Assembly: GCF_020622345.1 (NCBI RefSeq)
Contig: NZ_JACNMO010000002.1
Span: forward strand, 62,001-126,000
Direction of reading: 5' to 3'
Length of the DNA stretch: 64,000 bases
Source: Roseobacter weihaiensis
GTDB taxonomy: Bacteria > Pseudomonadota > Alphaproteobacteria > Rhodobacterales > Rhodobacteraceae
A model generated the notes under the pieces. The model searched no databases, was not told the origin of the DNA, and was given only the letters and a program-made list of their open reading frames with translations. This document shows positions 8,591-16,523 of this stretch, piece after piece (position 1 is the stretch's first letter; each line of letters begins with the position of its first letter). A program made the translations under genes and the position numbers.

Positions 8591-9328
8591 ATGTTTGATC
8601 TGACAGGAAAAAACGCACTGGTCACCGGCGCATCGGGCGGCATCGGCGCCGAGATTGCCCGAACCCTGCACGCGGCAGGAGCGGCTGTAGGCCTCTCGGG
8701 CACGCGCGTTGACCCTTTGGAGGCGCTGGCCGCTGATCTGGGCGACCGCGCCCATGTGCTGCCGTGCAACTTGTCGGATATGACGGCGGTGGAGGCGCTG
8801 CCGAAGACCGCGGTCGAGGCAATGGGATCGGTTGACATCCTGGTCAACAACGCCGGGATCACCCGCGACAATCTCTTCATGCGGATGTCTGATGAGGAGT
8901 GGCAGTCCGTGCTGGACGTGAACCTGACCGCCACCTTCAAGCTTTGCAAAGGGGTAATGCGCGGCATGATGAAGGCCCGTTGGGGACGGATCGTGAATAT
9001 CTCCAGCGTTGTCGGAGCGACGGGTAATCCGGGGCAGGCCAATTACGCGGCCTCCAAGGCGGGCATGGTGGGGATGTCCAAAAGCCTCGCCTATGAGGTG
9101 GCCAGCCGCGGGATTACTGTAAACGCCGTAGCACCCGGTTTTATCGAGACGGCGATGACAGACAAGCTGACCGACGACCAGAAGGCTGGAATCATGGGTC
9201 AAATTCCCGCCGGTCGTATGGGGACAGCATCAGAGATCGCCTCGGGTGTTTTGTATCTGGCCAGTCCCGAAGCCGCTTACGTGACGGGCACGACCTTGCA
9301 TGTGAACGGCGGCATGGCCATGTTATAA
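8591..9328 (+). CDS. fabG: 3-oxoacyl-ACP reductase
   Basis: NADPH-dependent short-chain dehydrogenase that reduces 3-oxoacyl-ACP during chain elongation. The 245-residue protein has the Rossmann motif TGASGGIG (12-19), NNAG (86-89), catalytic Ser139, Tyr152 and Lys156 (YAASK), and the C-terminal GTTLHVNGGMAML ending typical of FabG. The ATG at 8591 follows GGATATTGAG; an upstream in-frame extension to 8432 overlaps fabD and is not credible. Cotranscription with fabD is likely. Confidence 0.97.
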   Translation: MFDLTGKNALVTGASGGIGAEIARTLHAAGAAVGLSGTRVDPLEALAADLGDRAHVLPCNLSDMTAVEALPKTAVEAMGSVDILVNNAGITRDNLFMRMSDEEWQSVLDVNLTATFKLCKGVMRGMMKARWGRIVNISSVVGATGNPGQANYAASKAGMVGMSKSLAYEVASRGITVNAVAPGFIETAMTDKLTDDQKAGIMGQIPAGRMGTASEIASGVLYLASPEAAYVTGTTLHVNGGMAML

Positions 9329-9581
9329 GCCGGATTGGCAGCCCCTGCAGGTGACACGTACAATGCGTTTGCCATCACTGCAGCTTGTGTTAAAGGGGGC
9401 GCAGTTTTTACCCGGCGTTTGTAGTTGCTGCGCCAACACTCCCTGTTGTTGTCAGGCGTTATGCCTGGCCTTGCGGGGATCGAGCCGCCCCTTTTGGGGC
9501 ATACGCATGTGTATCCGGCAGCGCGCCGGGCCCATGCAACCGAAACGGGCCAGATCTGGTCTGAATGAATGAGGGACTATT

Positions 9582-9815
9582 ATGAGCGACATCGCAGATC
9601 GCGTGAAGAAAATCGTTGTGGAACACCTTGGTGTCGAAGAGGATAAAGTGGCCGAGAGTGCATCGTTTATCGATGATCTGGGCGCGGACAGCCTCGACAC
9701 TGTCGAGCTTGTAATGGCCTTTGAAGAAGAATTCGGCATCGAAATTCCCGATGACGCGGCCGAGACCATCCAGACCTTTGGCGACGCGGTAAAGTTCATC
9801 ACCGAAGCGTCCTGA
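9582..9815 (+). CDS. acpP: Acyl carrier protein
   Basis: The 77-residue acidic carrier holds growing acyl chains on a phosphopantetheine arm attached to Ser37 in the motif [18 protein letters not shown]. It serves FabD, FabG and FabF encoded alongside. The ATG follows GAGGGACTATT. The 253-base gap after fabG holds no gene I can support, but it includes a GCCCC-TTTT-GGGGC hairpin at 9487-9500 and probably a separate promoter, since ACP is made in large excess. A strong terminator follows at 9848-9885. Confidence 0.98.
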   Translation: MSDIADRVKKIVVEHLGVEEDKVAESASFIDDLGADSLDTVELVMAFEEEFGIEIPDDAAETIQTFGDAVKFITEAS

Positions 9816-9847
9816 GCCGCACACCGGCATTCTCCGGTGAATCGTAT

Positions 9848-9885
9848 AAAATGGCGCCTCTCCTGTTGTAGGGAGGCGCCATTTT
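9848..9885 (+). terminator. Intrinsic terminator after acpP
   Basis: A 13-base-pair stem (AAAATGGCGCCTC with GAGGCGCCATTTT) follows the acpP stop by 32 bases. It separates acpP from the GNAT gene and fabF, so these need their own promoter or read-through. Confidence 0.88.
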
Positions 9886-9988
9886 CATGACCGGGCTTCT
9901 CGGGGGGGTTGAATTGGCAGGGATATCTGCGCCATGGTTGCAGGCAGAGGGCGTCAAGCCCCGCTCCGCGAACTGAGGCAGAAATACT

Positions 9989-10522
9989 ATGTCGCGCACG
10001 ATACCAACGATTAATACGCATCGCCTGACACTGAGAGGCATGCGGGCAGAAGATTTCAATCGGTTTGCCGAGATTTGGGCGATGCCTGAGGTTGTCGCTC
10101 ACATTGACGGCGCACCCTGGCCGCGCAGCAAGTCCTGGGCTGCCTTCCTGCGCCATGCCGGCCATTGGCAAATCACTGGTTTTGGGCAATGGGCCATTCA
10201 TCGACACCGCGATCCGGATATGTCGGGGCAGGTTGGCTTTTTCTACGCCAAACGTGATCTCGGACCGGATTTTGATGATGTGCCCGAAGCGGGCTGGGTG
10301 CTGGCCCCCGAGGCGCACGGCCAGGGTTACGCGCGCGAAGCTGTGCGGGCTGCGCATGATTGGTTCGACCGTGTTGTGACCGGGCGGTTGGTCTGCCTGA
10401 TTGATCCGCGCAATGCCGCCTCACTGAGAATTGCCGAGGAGGTCGGCTACACCTTGTTGCGGGAGACGACCTATAAGGGGGAGCCGGTCACGCTGATGGA
10501 GCGCAAGGGTCCGCCACAGTAG
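9989..10522 (+). CDS. GNAT family N-acetyltransferase
   Basis: A 177-residue protein of the RimJ/RimL-like branch of acetyltransferases. It opens with IPTINTHRLTLRGMRAEDFNRFAEI, and the acetyl-CoA-binding segment is APEAHGQGYAREAVRAAHDW near residues 108-127, followed by IDPRNAASLRIAEEVGYTLL. The acceptor substrate cannot be told; protein N-termini or small amines are typical for this branch. A GAGGCAG ribosome site precedes the ATG. It lies between acpP and fabF, which are usually adjacent, so it is an insertion into the fatty-acid group. Confidence 0.9.
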   Translation: MSRTIPTINTHRLTLRGMRAEDFNRFAEIWAMPEVVAHIDGAPWPRSKSWAAFLRHAGHWQITGFGQWAIHRHRDPDMSGQVGFFYAKRDLGPDFDDVPEAGWVLAPEAHGQGYAREAVRAAHDWFDRVVTGRLVCLIDPRNAASLRIAEEVGYTLLRETTYKGEPVTLMERKGPPQ

Positions 10523-10601
10523 GGCGGCGGGACTTGATCGGCACTTGCACAGAAACGGCGGCTCACTGTATGGGGGGACAAGAATTGAAGGGGGCATCGC
10601 G

Positions 10602-11861
10602 ATGCGCAGAGTAGTTGTCACAGGGCTTGGCCTGGTTACGCCGCTGGCGGATGGGGTCGAGGCAAGCTGGGCCAGAATTCTGGACGGCCAGTCCGGCGCG
10701 GGGCAGATCACCGGCTTTGATCCCAGCAATCTGGTGACCCAATATGCCTGCGAAGTGCCCCTGGGCGACGGCAGTGACGGAACCTTTAACGCTGACGCCT
10801 ACATGGCCCCGAAAGAGCAGCGCAAAGTGGATACGTTTATTCTATTTGGTCTGGCGGCCGCGGAGCAGGCGGTCAAGGACGCAGGCTGGCAGCCTCAGGA
10901 CAAAGAGAGCCTGGAGCGCACCGGCGTGCTGATCGGTTCTGGTATCGGTGGGCTGAACTCCATTGCCAATACGGCGGTGATGATGGCCGAAAAGGGTCCG
11001 CGCCGGGTCAGCCCCTTCTTTGTCCCCGGCGCGTTGATCAACCTGATCTCGGGTCAGGTGAGCATCAAATACGGCTTCAAGGGACCGAACCATTCGGTTG
11101 TGACGGCCTGTTCGACCGGCGCGCATGCGATTGGGGATGCGAGCCGCCTCATTCAGCACGGGGATGCGGACGTTATGATTGCGGGCGGGGCCGAGGCGGC
11201 CGTTTGCGAGATCGGGATTGCGGGCTTTAACGCGTGCAAGGCGCTGTCGACCAAGCGGGGCGATGACCCGCAAAAGGCCAGCCGCCCCTATGATGCGGAT
11301 CGGGACGGGTTTGTCATGGGCGAAGGGGCGGGCATCGTTGTGCTGGAAGAATATGAGCACGCCAAGGCCCGCGGGGCAAAGATCTACGCCGAAGTGATGG
11401 GCTATGGCCTGTCGGGGGATGCGTATCACATCACGGCGCCCTCCGAGGACGGCGAGGGCGGCGAACGCTCCATGCGCAACGCGCTGCGCAACGCGGGGCT
11501 TGAGCCTAAGGACATCGACTATATCAATGCCCACGGCACCTCGACCATGGCCGACACCATTGAGCTTGGCGCGGTGGAGCGGATGCTGGGCGCACATGCG
11601 GGGGGCGTCACGATGTCCTCGACCAAATCAGCGACAGGGCATCTTTTGGGGGCGGCGGGGGCCATTGAGGCGATTTTCTCGGTCCTTGCGATCCGCGATC
11701 AGGTGGCACCACCCACGATCAATCTTGATAATCCGGCTGTGGAGACGAAAGTTGATCTGGCCCCCAACGCCAAGCGGCCGCGCGAGATTAACGTGGCCTT
11801 GTCGAATTCCTTCGGGTTCGGCGGGACCAACGCCAGCATCATATTCGGGAAGATCGGATAA
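10602..11861 (+). CDS. fabF: 3-oxoacyl-ACP synthase II
   Basis: Condensing enzyme that elongates acyl-ACP with malonyl-ACP. The 419-residue protein has the active-site Cys170 in VTACSTGAHAIGDA, and the histidines in INAHGTST and KSATGHLLGAAG. The C-terminal NSFGFGGTNAS glycine loop is present. I start at ATG 10602 (MRRVVVTGLG) with GAAGGGGG upstream; the frame extends back to 10545 but those residues are not part of the family. The stop codon overlaps the mltG start by one base (TAATG), so the two are translationally coupled. Confidence 0.97.
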   Translation: MRRVVVTGLGLVTPLADGVEASWARILDGQSGAGQITGFDPSNLVTQYACEVPLGDGSDGTFNADAYMAPKEQRKVDTFILFGLAAAEQAVKDAGWQPQDKESLERTGVLIGSGIGGLNSIANTAVMMAEKGPRRVSPFFVPGALINLISGQVSIKYGFKGPNHSVVTACSTGAHAIGDASRLIQHGDADVMIAGGAEAAVCEIGIAGFNACKALSTKRGDDPQKASRPYDADRDGFVMGEGAGIVVLEEYEHAKARGAKIYAEVMGYGLSGDAYHITAPSEDGEGGERSMRNALRNAGLEPKDIDYINAHGTSTMADTIELGAVERMLGAHAGGVTMSSTKSATGHLLGAAGAIEAIFSVLAIRDQVAPPTINLDNPAVETKVDLAPNAKRPREINVALSNSFGFGGTNASIIFGKIG

Positions 11862-13027
11862 TGTGGCGTCATATCGCTTCAAATGCGGTGACCCTGCTGA
11901 TTGTGCTGCTGTTCCTGGTGGCGGGCCTGATCCTGTGGGGGAAAACGCAGTACGACGGGGCGGGTCCGTTGACATCGGCCTATTGCGTGGATGTGCCGAG
12001 CGGGTCGACCATGCGGGCGGTCAGCGAAACCCTTGAGGCGGACGGGGTTGTCAGCTCCGGGGCGATCTTTCGCATGGGGGCGGAGTATTCAGATAAGTCC
12101 GACCAGTTGAAAGCCGGGAGTTTTCTGGTGCCGGCCGAGGCTTCCATGGCACAGGTCGTAGACGCCATTACCCGCGGTGGCGCGAGCACTTGTGGCACCG
12201 AGGTGATCTACCGGATTGGGGTGAACCGGGTCGGCGTGCAACTGCGCGAGCTTGATCCTCAGACCAACCAACTGGTTGAGCTGGCCAATTTTAACCCGGT
12301 TGAGGACGCGGCCCCCGAGGCCTATCAGGATCGTAAGACCGCCGCCGGGACCCGGTTCCGCGTGGCATTGGCCGAAGGCGTGACCTCCTGGCAGGTGGTC
12401 GAGAGCCTGAAGGCGATGGATATCCTGGAAGGGACCGTGGAGACCCTGCCGCCCGAGGGCGCGCTGGCACCCGACAGCTACGAAGTACGCCCCGGTGACA
12501 CGCGGGACGCCATTTTGGACCGGATGCAGGTCGTGCAAGAGCAGCGCGTCGCGGAGGCTTGGGATGCGCGGGCGGAGAACCTGCCAATCGCCAGCCCCGA
12601 AGAGCTGCTGGTGCTTGCTTCCATCATCGAAAAGGAAACCGCCGTCGCGGATGAGCGCAGACAGGTGGCAAGCGTCTTTATCAACCGCTTGAATCGTGGT
12701 ATGCGTCTGCAAACGGACCCGACAGTGATCTATGGGGTGACAGAGGGCCGGGGCATTCTGGGCCGGGGTCTGCGTCAGAGCGAGCTGCGCGCGGCGACAC
12801 CTTGGAACACCTATGTGATCGAGGGCCTGCCGCCGACACCGATTGCCAATCCCGGCATGGCCAGCCTGCAGGCCGCAGCGCAGCCGCTGGAGACGCCGTA
12901 TATCTTCTTTGTTGCGGATGGCACGGGCGGGCACGCTTTTGCCGAAACACTGGCCGAGCACAACCGGAACGTCGCGGTCTGGCGCCGTATTGAGGCCGAA
13001 CGCGCGGAGCAATCCGATAACAACTGA
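11861..13027 (+). CDS. mltG: Endolytic murein transglycosylase MltG
   Basis: Inner-membrane lytic transglycosylase that cuts nascent glycan strands and sets their length. A single N-terminal membrane helix (residues about 7-29, NAVTLLIVLLFLVAGLILWG) is followed by a LysM-like region and the YceG catalytic domain. The catalytic glutamate is in LASIIEKETAV and the conserved QTDPTVIYG and NTYVIEGLPPTPIANPG follow. Length (388) is in the usual range. It starts on the last base of the fabF stop. The fabF-mltG pairing is common in Rhodobacteraceae. It is the last gene before the GTA. Confidence 0.95.
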   Translation: MWRHIASNAVTLLIVLLFLVAGLILWGKTQYDGAGPLTSAYCVDVPSGSTMRAVSETLEADGVVSSGAIFRMGAEYSDKSDQLKAGSFLVPAEASMAQVVDAITRGGASTCGTEVIYRIGVNRVGVQLRELDPQTNQLVELANFNPVEDAAPEAYQDRKTAAGTRFRVALAEGVTSWQVVESLKAMDILEGTVETLPPEGALAPDSYEVRPGDTRDAILDRMQVVQEQRVAEAWDARAENLPIASPEELLVLASIIEKETAVADERRQVASVFINRLNRGMRLQTDPTVIYGVTEGRGILGRGLRQSELRAATPWNTYVIEGLPPTPIANPGMASLQAAAQPLETPYIFFVADGTGGHAFAETLAEHNRNVAVWRRIEAERAEQSDNN

Positions 13028-13172
13028 TGCACCATGTGCATAGGGTTTGCAGGCGTAATTCGCCTTAGATGACGAATGGAAACGAGCGCCTCAAAGGTCC
13101 CTTGTCCGTCAGCATGGTGGCAAAACGTTAATGGCACCGTACGGTGGGTAGTTGTTAACAAATTGATTTTCC

Positions 13173-13201
13173 TTGACTTTGCGAACGGTCACACGTATAA
13201 C
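13173..13201 (+). promoter_or_regulatory. Predicted sigma-70-type promoter ahead of the GTA, with dyad over the -10 box
   Basis: TTGACT (13173-13178) and TATAAC (13196-13201) are 17 bases apart, near ideal for a housekeeping promoter. An inverted repeat GTCACA (13188-13193) and TGTGAC (13203-13208), spacer 9, brackets the -10 box and looks like a repressor site. Transcription would begin near 13207-13209, just before the terminator at 13227-13263. It is the only strong promoter I see before orfg1, but whether it drives the GTA is unproven. Confidence 0.6.
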
Positions 13202-13226
13202 TTGTGACATGCTAGAAGAAGTGGGC

Positions 13227-13263
13227 AAGCGACCCCGGGGACAGCCCCGATGGGTCGCTTTTT
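13227..13263 (+). terminator. Strong intrinsic terminator in the GTA leader (possible attenuator or small-RNA end)
   Basis: AAGCGACCC pairs with GGGTCGCTT; an inner CGGGG/CCCCG stem with an ACAG loop extends it, giving about 14 pairs with a 2-base bulge, then five T. It lies about 20 bases after the predicted start point and 47 bases before orfg1. A transcript from the upstream promoter would stop after roughly 57 bases unless antitermination occurs. Confidence 0.8.
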
Positions 13264-13309
13264 CGTTTCTCTCGTGCGGAGACTACGCGCATGAGAGGTA
13301 AAAACCTGA

Positions 13310-13654
13310 ATGACTTTACTAACCCCAGAGCACGTAGCGTCCGAAACTGAAGACCTTTTGAATTCGGTCATCGGATCCATAAAAGACCTGCGCCAAGAGA
13401 TCGAGGACCTCAAAGAAAAGGTCCGCGCAGGTGAAGGATTGGAAAAGACGCAAAACAGCAGGACGGTGGCCTCGGCAACGACGCTGCTGAAAACCTGTCA
13501 GGAAGTGGAGAACCGTCTTGTCGAATGTCGCAGCAAATCAGCCGGAATCGCAAAAGGAGGCTATGCCCTCGATCTTGGGCGGGCCCGGGCTGAGATCGGG
13601 TGCAAGCTGGATCGGCTCCGCTGCACAGCACGTGCAGGACGCCTTCCTGAATGA
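13310..13654 (+). CDS. GTA gp1, terminase small-subunit-like protein
   Basis: First gene of the GTA cluster; in Rhodobacter capsulatus this position (orfg1) encodes a protein that works with the large terminase in packaging host DNA. The 114-residue product is helical, with a likely coiled coil at residues 20-45 (LNSVIGSIKDLRQEIEDLKEKV) and the family segment AGIAKGGYALDLGRARAEIG near 80-100. The last 92-137 bases overlap the terminase gene in another frame, and the conserved C-terminal segment falls in that overlap. Ribosome site AGAGG is 11 bases before the ATG, which is loose. A 19-codon frame (13291-13350) overlaps its start and has a better-spaced GGAG. Confidence 0.85.
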   Translation: MTLLTPEHVASETEDLLNSVIGSIKDLRQEIEDLKEKVRAGEGLEKTQNSRTVASATTLLKTCQEVENRLVECRSKSAGIAKGGYALDLGRARAEIGCKLDRLRCTARAGRLPE

Positions 13655-14933
13655 CTTAACCGAGGGAGAGCTTCTGGCTCTCCCTTACCTGTTTGAGTTT
13701 TGGGCCATGGACCACCAACTGCCCCCCGAGGGCGATTGGCGGACATGGGTCATCATGGGGGGCCGGGGAGCCGGAAAAACCCGGGCCGGGGCCGAATGGG
13801 TCCGGGCCCAGGTCGAGGGGTCGAAGCCGCTTGACGAAGGGCGCGCGCGCCGTGTCGCCTTGGTGGGAGAGACAATCGAGCAGGTTCGCGAAGTGATGAT
13901 TTTCGGCGACAGCGGGATTCTGGCCTGCTCGCCGGAGGACAGGCGCCCGGTCTGGGAGGCCGGGCGCAAGAGATTGGTTTGGCCGAACGGGGCGATTGCG
14001 ACGATCCATTCCGCTTTTGACCCCGAGGGGTTGCGCGGGCCGCAATTCGACGCGGCCTGGGTAGATGAGTTGGCCAAGTGGAAAAAGGCACAAGACACCT
14101 GGGACATGTTGCAGTTCGCGCTGCGTCTGGGCGACAAACCCCAGGTTTGCGTCACAACGACGCCGCGCAACGTGGGCGTCTTGAAGACTTTACTGAAATC
14201 GCCGTCAACCGTCGTGACACACGCGCCAACCGAGGCCAATGCGGCCAATCTGGCAAATTCTTTTCTGGACGAGGTGCGGGCGCGCTATGCGGGGACCCGT
14301 CTGGGCCGGCAGGAATTGGACGGCGTTCTTCTGGAAGACGCCGAAGGGGCGTTGTGGACAACCGCCGGGCTGGAGGCCTTGCGGTGTGAGACCCTGCCTG
14401 AGTTGGACCGCATCGTGGTTGCAGTGGATCCTTCAACCACCAGCACTGCCGCATCAGATGAGTGCGGGATTGTCGTTGCGGGTGTAAAGATGAGCGGGGC
14501 GCCCCAGGATTGGCGTGCCTATGTTCTGGCCGATTGCACGGTGCAGGGGGCGAGCCCGTCAGGATGGGCGCAAGCAGCGATCAGCGCCATGGAGCGATAT
14601 GGCGCGGACCGGCTCGTGGCAGAAGTCAATCAGGGCGGGCAGATGGTGGCGGAAGTCCTTCGTCAGGTTGATCCATTGGTTCCCTTCAAGGGTGTGCATG
14701 CCAGCCGTGGCAAGGTGGCCCGCGCCGAGCCTGTCGCGGCCCTCTATGAGCAGGGGCGCGTGCGGCATATGCGGGCGTTGGACGCCTTGGAAGACCAGAT
14801 GTGCCGGATGACGGTGCAGGGCTATGAAGGCCAGGGTTCTCCCGACCGGGTGGATGCGCTGGTCTGGGCGCTGCACGAGCTGATGATCGAGCCTGTGGCG
14901 AAGTGGCGCGCGCCGCGTGTGCGCTCGCTTTAG
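13563..14933 (+). CDS. GTA gp2, terminase large subunit
   Basis: DNA-packaging motor: an ATPase with a C-terminal nuclease that cuts host DNA into headful pieces. Walker A is GGRGAGKT (residues about 66-73), preceded by the family block LPYLFEFWAMDHQLPPEGDWRTW in type. Walker B-like FDAAWVDELAKW follows, and the nuclease part shows VVAVDPSTTS and VAEVNQGG. I chose ATG 13563 because AAAGGAGG lies just before it, though only 2 bases away; a TTG at 13518 with GGAG 7 bases upstream is a real alternative and would add 15 residues. Either start overlaps gp1 substantially. Intact, as expected for a functional GTA. Confidence 0.93.
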   Translation: MPSILGGPGLRSGASWIGSAAQHVQDAFLNDLTEGELLALPYLFEFWAMDHQLPPEGDWRTWVIMGGRGAGKTRAGAEWVRAQVEGSKPLDEGRARRVALVGETIEQVREVMIFGDSGILACSPEDRRPVWEAGRKRLVWPNGAIATIHSAFDPEGLRGPQFDAAWVDELAKWKKAQDTWDMLQFALRLGDKPQVCVTTTPRNVGVLKTLLKSPSTVVTHAPTEANAANLANSFLDEVRARYAGTRLGRQELDGVLLEDAEGALWTTAGLEALRCETLPELDRIVVAVDPSTTSTAASDECGIVVAGVKMSGAPQDWRAYVLADCTVQGASPSGWAQAAISAMERYGADRLVAEVNQGGQMVAEVLRQVDPLVPFKGVHASRGKVARAEPVAALYEQGRVRHMRALDALEDQMCRMTVQGYEGQGSPDRVDALVWALHELMIEPVAKWRAPRVRSL

Positions 14934-15029
14934 GGCGATTTGAGAACCTTACCGGAGTGTTAATCGCACGGACGTGTCGATGACCACTTCGTCAGGAATT
15001 TACAGGATATTCGATGCTGCAAGAACAAA

Positions 15030-15061
15030 CCGGTTCCGGGGTCAGATCCCCAGCCGGCATT
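15030..15061 (+). other. Hairpin in the gap before the portal gene
   Basis: CCGG...CCGG and GGGG/CCCC form a two-part stem with a TCAGAT loop (15030-15057), followed by a short T-run. It is in the 162-base gap between gp2 and gp3, one of only two sizeable gaps in the GTA. It could be a weak terminator or processing site; function unproven. Confidence 0.35.
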
Positions 15062-15095
15062 TTGATCTGCGGCACTGACTTGAGGAGCGAACGAC

Positions 15096-16274
15096 ATGGG
15101 TTTCAACTTTCTACGGCGCGGCGCTCAGGCAGAGGTGCCAGAGCAGAAGGCGAGCGCTACAGGGCCCGTGGTGGCCTATCAGACCTCCGGCCGGGTGGCG
15201 TGGAGCCCCCGGGATGCGGTATCGCTGACCCGTACCGGCTTCTCGGGCAACCCGGTTGGCTTTCGATCGGTGAAGCTGATCGCAGAAGCGGCGGCAGCCT
15301 TGCCATTGGTGTTGCAGGATGCCGATCAACGCTACGACATGCACCCGCTGGCTGATCTCGTGGCGCGGCCCAATCCGATGCAGGGCAGGGCAGAGCTGCT
15401 GGAAGCGCTTTATGCGCAGATGCTGCTCACGGGGAACGGCTATGTGGAGGCTGTCGCAGGCGATCTGGGTGTGCCGGATGAATTGCATGTGCTGCGGTCA
15501 GACCGGATGAGTGTCGTGCCCGGCCCAGACGGCTGGCCGGTCGCTTATGAATACGCGGTCGGAGGCCGCAAGCACCGGTTTGACGCCAGCGGGCCTGTGG
15601 TGCCGGTCTGCCATATCAAGAATTTTCATCCGCAGGATGACCACTACGGCTTCAGCCCGATGCAAGCCGCCGCCATGGCCGTGGATGTGCATAACTCCGC
15701 CAGCCGCTGGTCCAAGGCGCTGCTCGACAATGCGGCGCGTCCGTCAGGGGCTATTGTCTACCGGGGGGCGGAAGGTCAGGGCACCATGGCCACAGATCAG
15801 TATGAGCGGCTGGTCAGCGAGATGGAGAGCCATCACCAGGGCGCGCGCAATGCGGGCCGCCCCATGCTGCTGGAAGGCGGGCTGGACTGGAAGCCTATGG
15901 GGTTTTCGCCCTCCGACATGGAATTCCAGAAAACCAAGGAGGCCGCCGCGCGTGAGATCGCCCTGGCCTTTGGGGTGCCGCCGATGCTTTTGGGCATCCA
16001 GGGCGATGCGACCTATTCGAATTATCAGGAGGCACACCGCGCCTTTTATCGCCTGACCGTGTTGCCACTGGCCACGCGGGTCACGGCGGCGCTGGCCCAT
16101 TGGCTGGCGCGTCACACCGGGGAAGCGATTGAGATCAAGCCCGATCTCGATCAGGTGCCGGCGCTCGCCACAGAGCGCGACGCGCAGTGGAACCGGGTGG
16201 CGTCGGCAGATTTTCTGACCCAAGCGGAAAAACGCGCCCTGCTCGGGTTGCCTGCGGTGAGTGCGGATGAGTGA
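15096..16274 (+). CDS. GTA gp3, portal protein
   Basis: Forms the twelve-subunit ring at one capsid vertex through which DNA enters and leaves. The 392-residue protein belongs to the HK97-type portal family: SVKLIAEAAAALPLVL near residue 65, LYAQMLLTGNGYVE, HIKNFHPQDDHYGFSPMQAA, and the C-terminal REIALAFGVPPMLLGI with TYSNYQEAHRAFY. GGAGCG stands 8 bases before the ATG. It follows a 162-base gap after gp2 and overlaps g3.5 by 8 bases. Confidence 0.95.
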   Translation: MGFNFLRRGAQAEVPEQKASATGPVVAYQTSGRVAWSPRDAVSLTRTGFSGNPVGFRSVKLIAEAAAALPLVLQDADQRYDMHPLADLVARPNPMQGRAELLEALYAQMLLTGNGYVEAVAGDLGVPDELHVLRSDRMSVVPGPDGWPVAYEYAVGGRKHRFDASGPVVPVCHIKNFHPQDDHYGFSPMQAAAMAVDVHNSASRWSKALLDNAARPSGAIVYRGAEGQGTMATDQYERLVSEMESHHQGARNAGRPMLLEGGLDWKPMGFSPSDMEFQKTKEAAAREIALAFGVPPMLLGIQGDATYSNYQEAHRAFYRLTVLPLATRVTAALAHWLARHTGEAIEIKPDLDQVPALATERDAQWNRVASADFLTQAEKRALLGLPAVSADE

Positions 16275-16488
16275 TCCGGGGTTTGAGCGCTTTGAATGCG
16301 CCCCCGGCCTTCGGTTGCAAGCACACGAGCGGGTCGCGCAAATCCAGCACGACAATCTGCTCAAGCGGCTCGACCGCGTTGAAGAGATGATGGAACGGCT
16401 GGAAAAACGCCTTTGGCTGACCGTCTACGGCATTGTGGCGATGATCTTGGGTCAAGGGCTGCAATCAATACTGGCAGCGGTGCCGTGA
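16267..16488 (+). CDS. GTA gp3.5, small membrane-associated protein
   Basis: A 73-residue protein found between portal and protease genes in Rhodobacter-type GTAs (orfg3.5). Residues 25-45 form an amphipathic helix rich in charged residues (LLKRLDRVEEMMERLEKRL), and residues about 47-68 are hydrophobic (WLTVYGIVAMILGQGLQSILA), predicting one membrane helix. The ATG at 16267 overlaps the gp3 stop by 8 bases; a GTG at 16261 is also possible. Its function is not known to me. The helix-plus-membrane-anchor shape is compatible with a holin or a membrane adaptor, but that is speculation. Confidence 0.8.
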   Translation: MSDPGFERFECAPGLRLQAHERVAQIQHDNLLKRLDRVEEMMERLEKRLWLTVYGIVAMILGQGLQSILAAVP

Positions 16489-16523
16489 AGAGGGTTCCGA
16501 GCGAAGTTCTGAGGAGAGATGTG

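Noticed and set aside
9351-9572. 73-codon frame in the acpP leader, rich in cysteine
   Set aside because: No ribosome site, unusual composition for this genome and a hairpin inside it. More likely an untranslated leader.
15014-15355. Plus-strand frame of 113 codons at the gp2-gp3 gap
   Set aside because: Over two-thirds lies inside the portal gene in another frame, there is no good ribosome site, and the translation has no recognisable feature.
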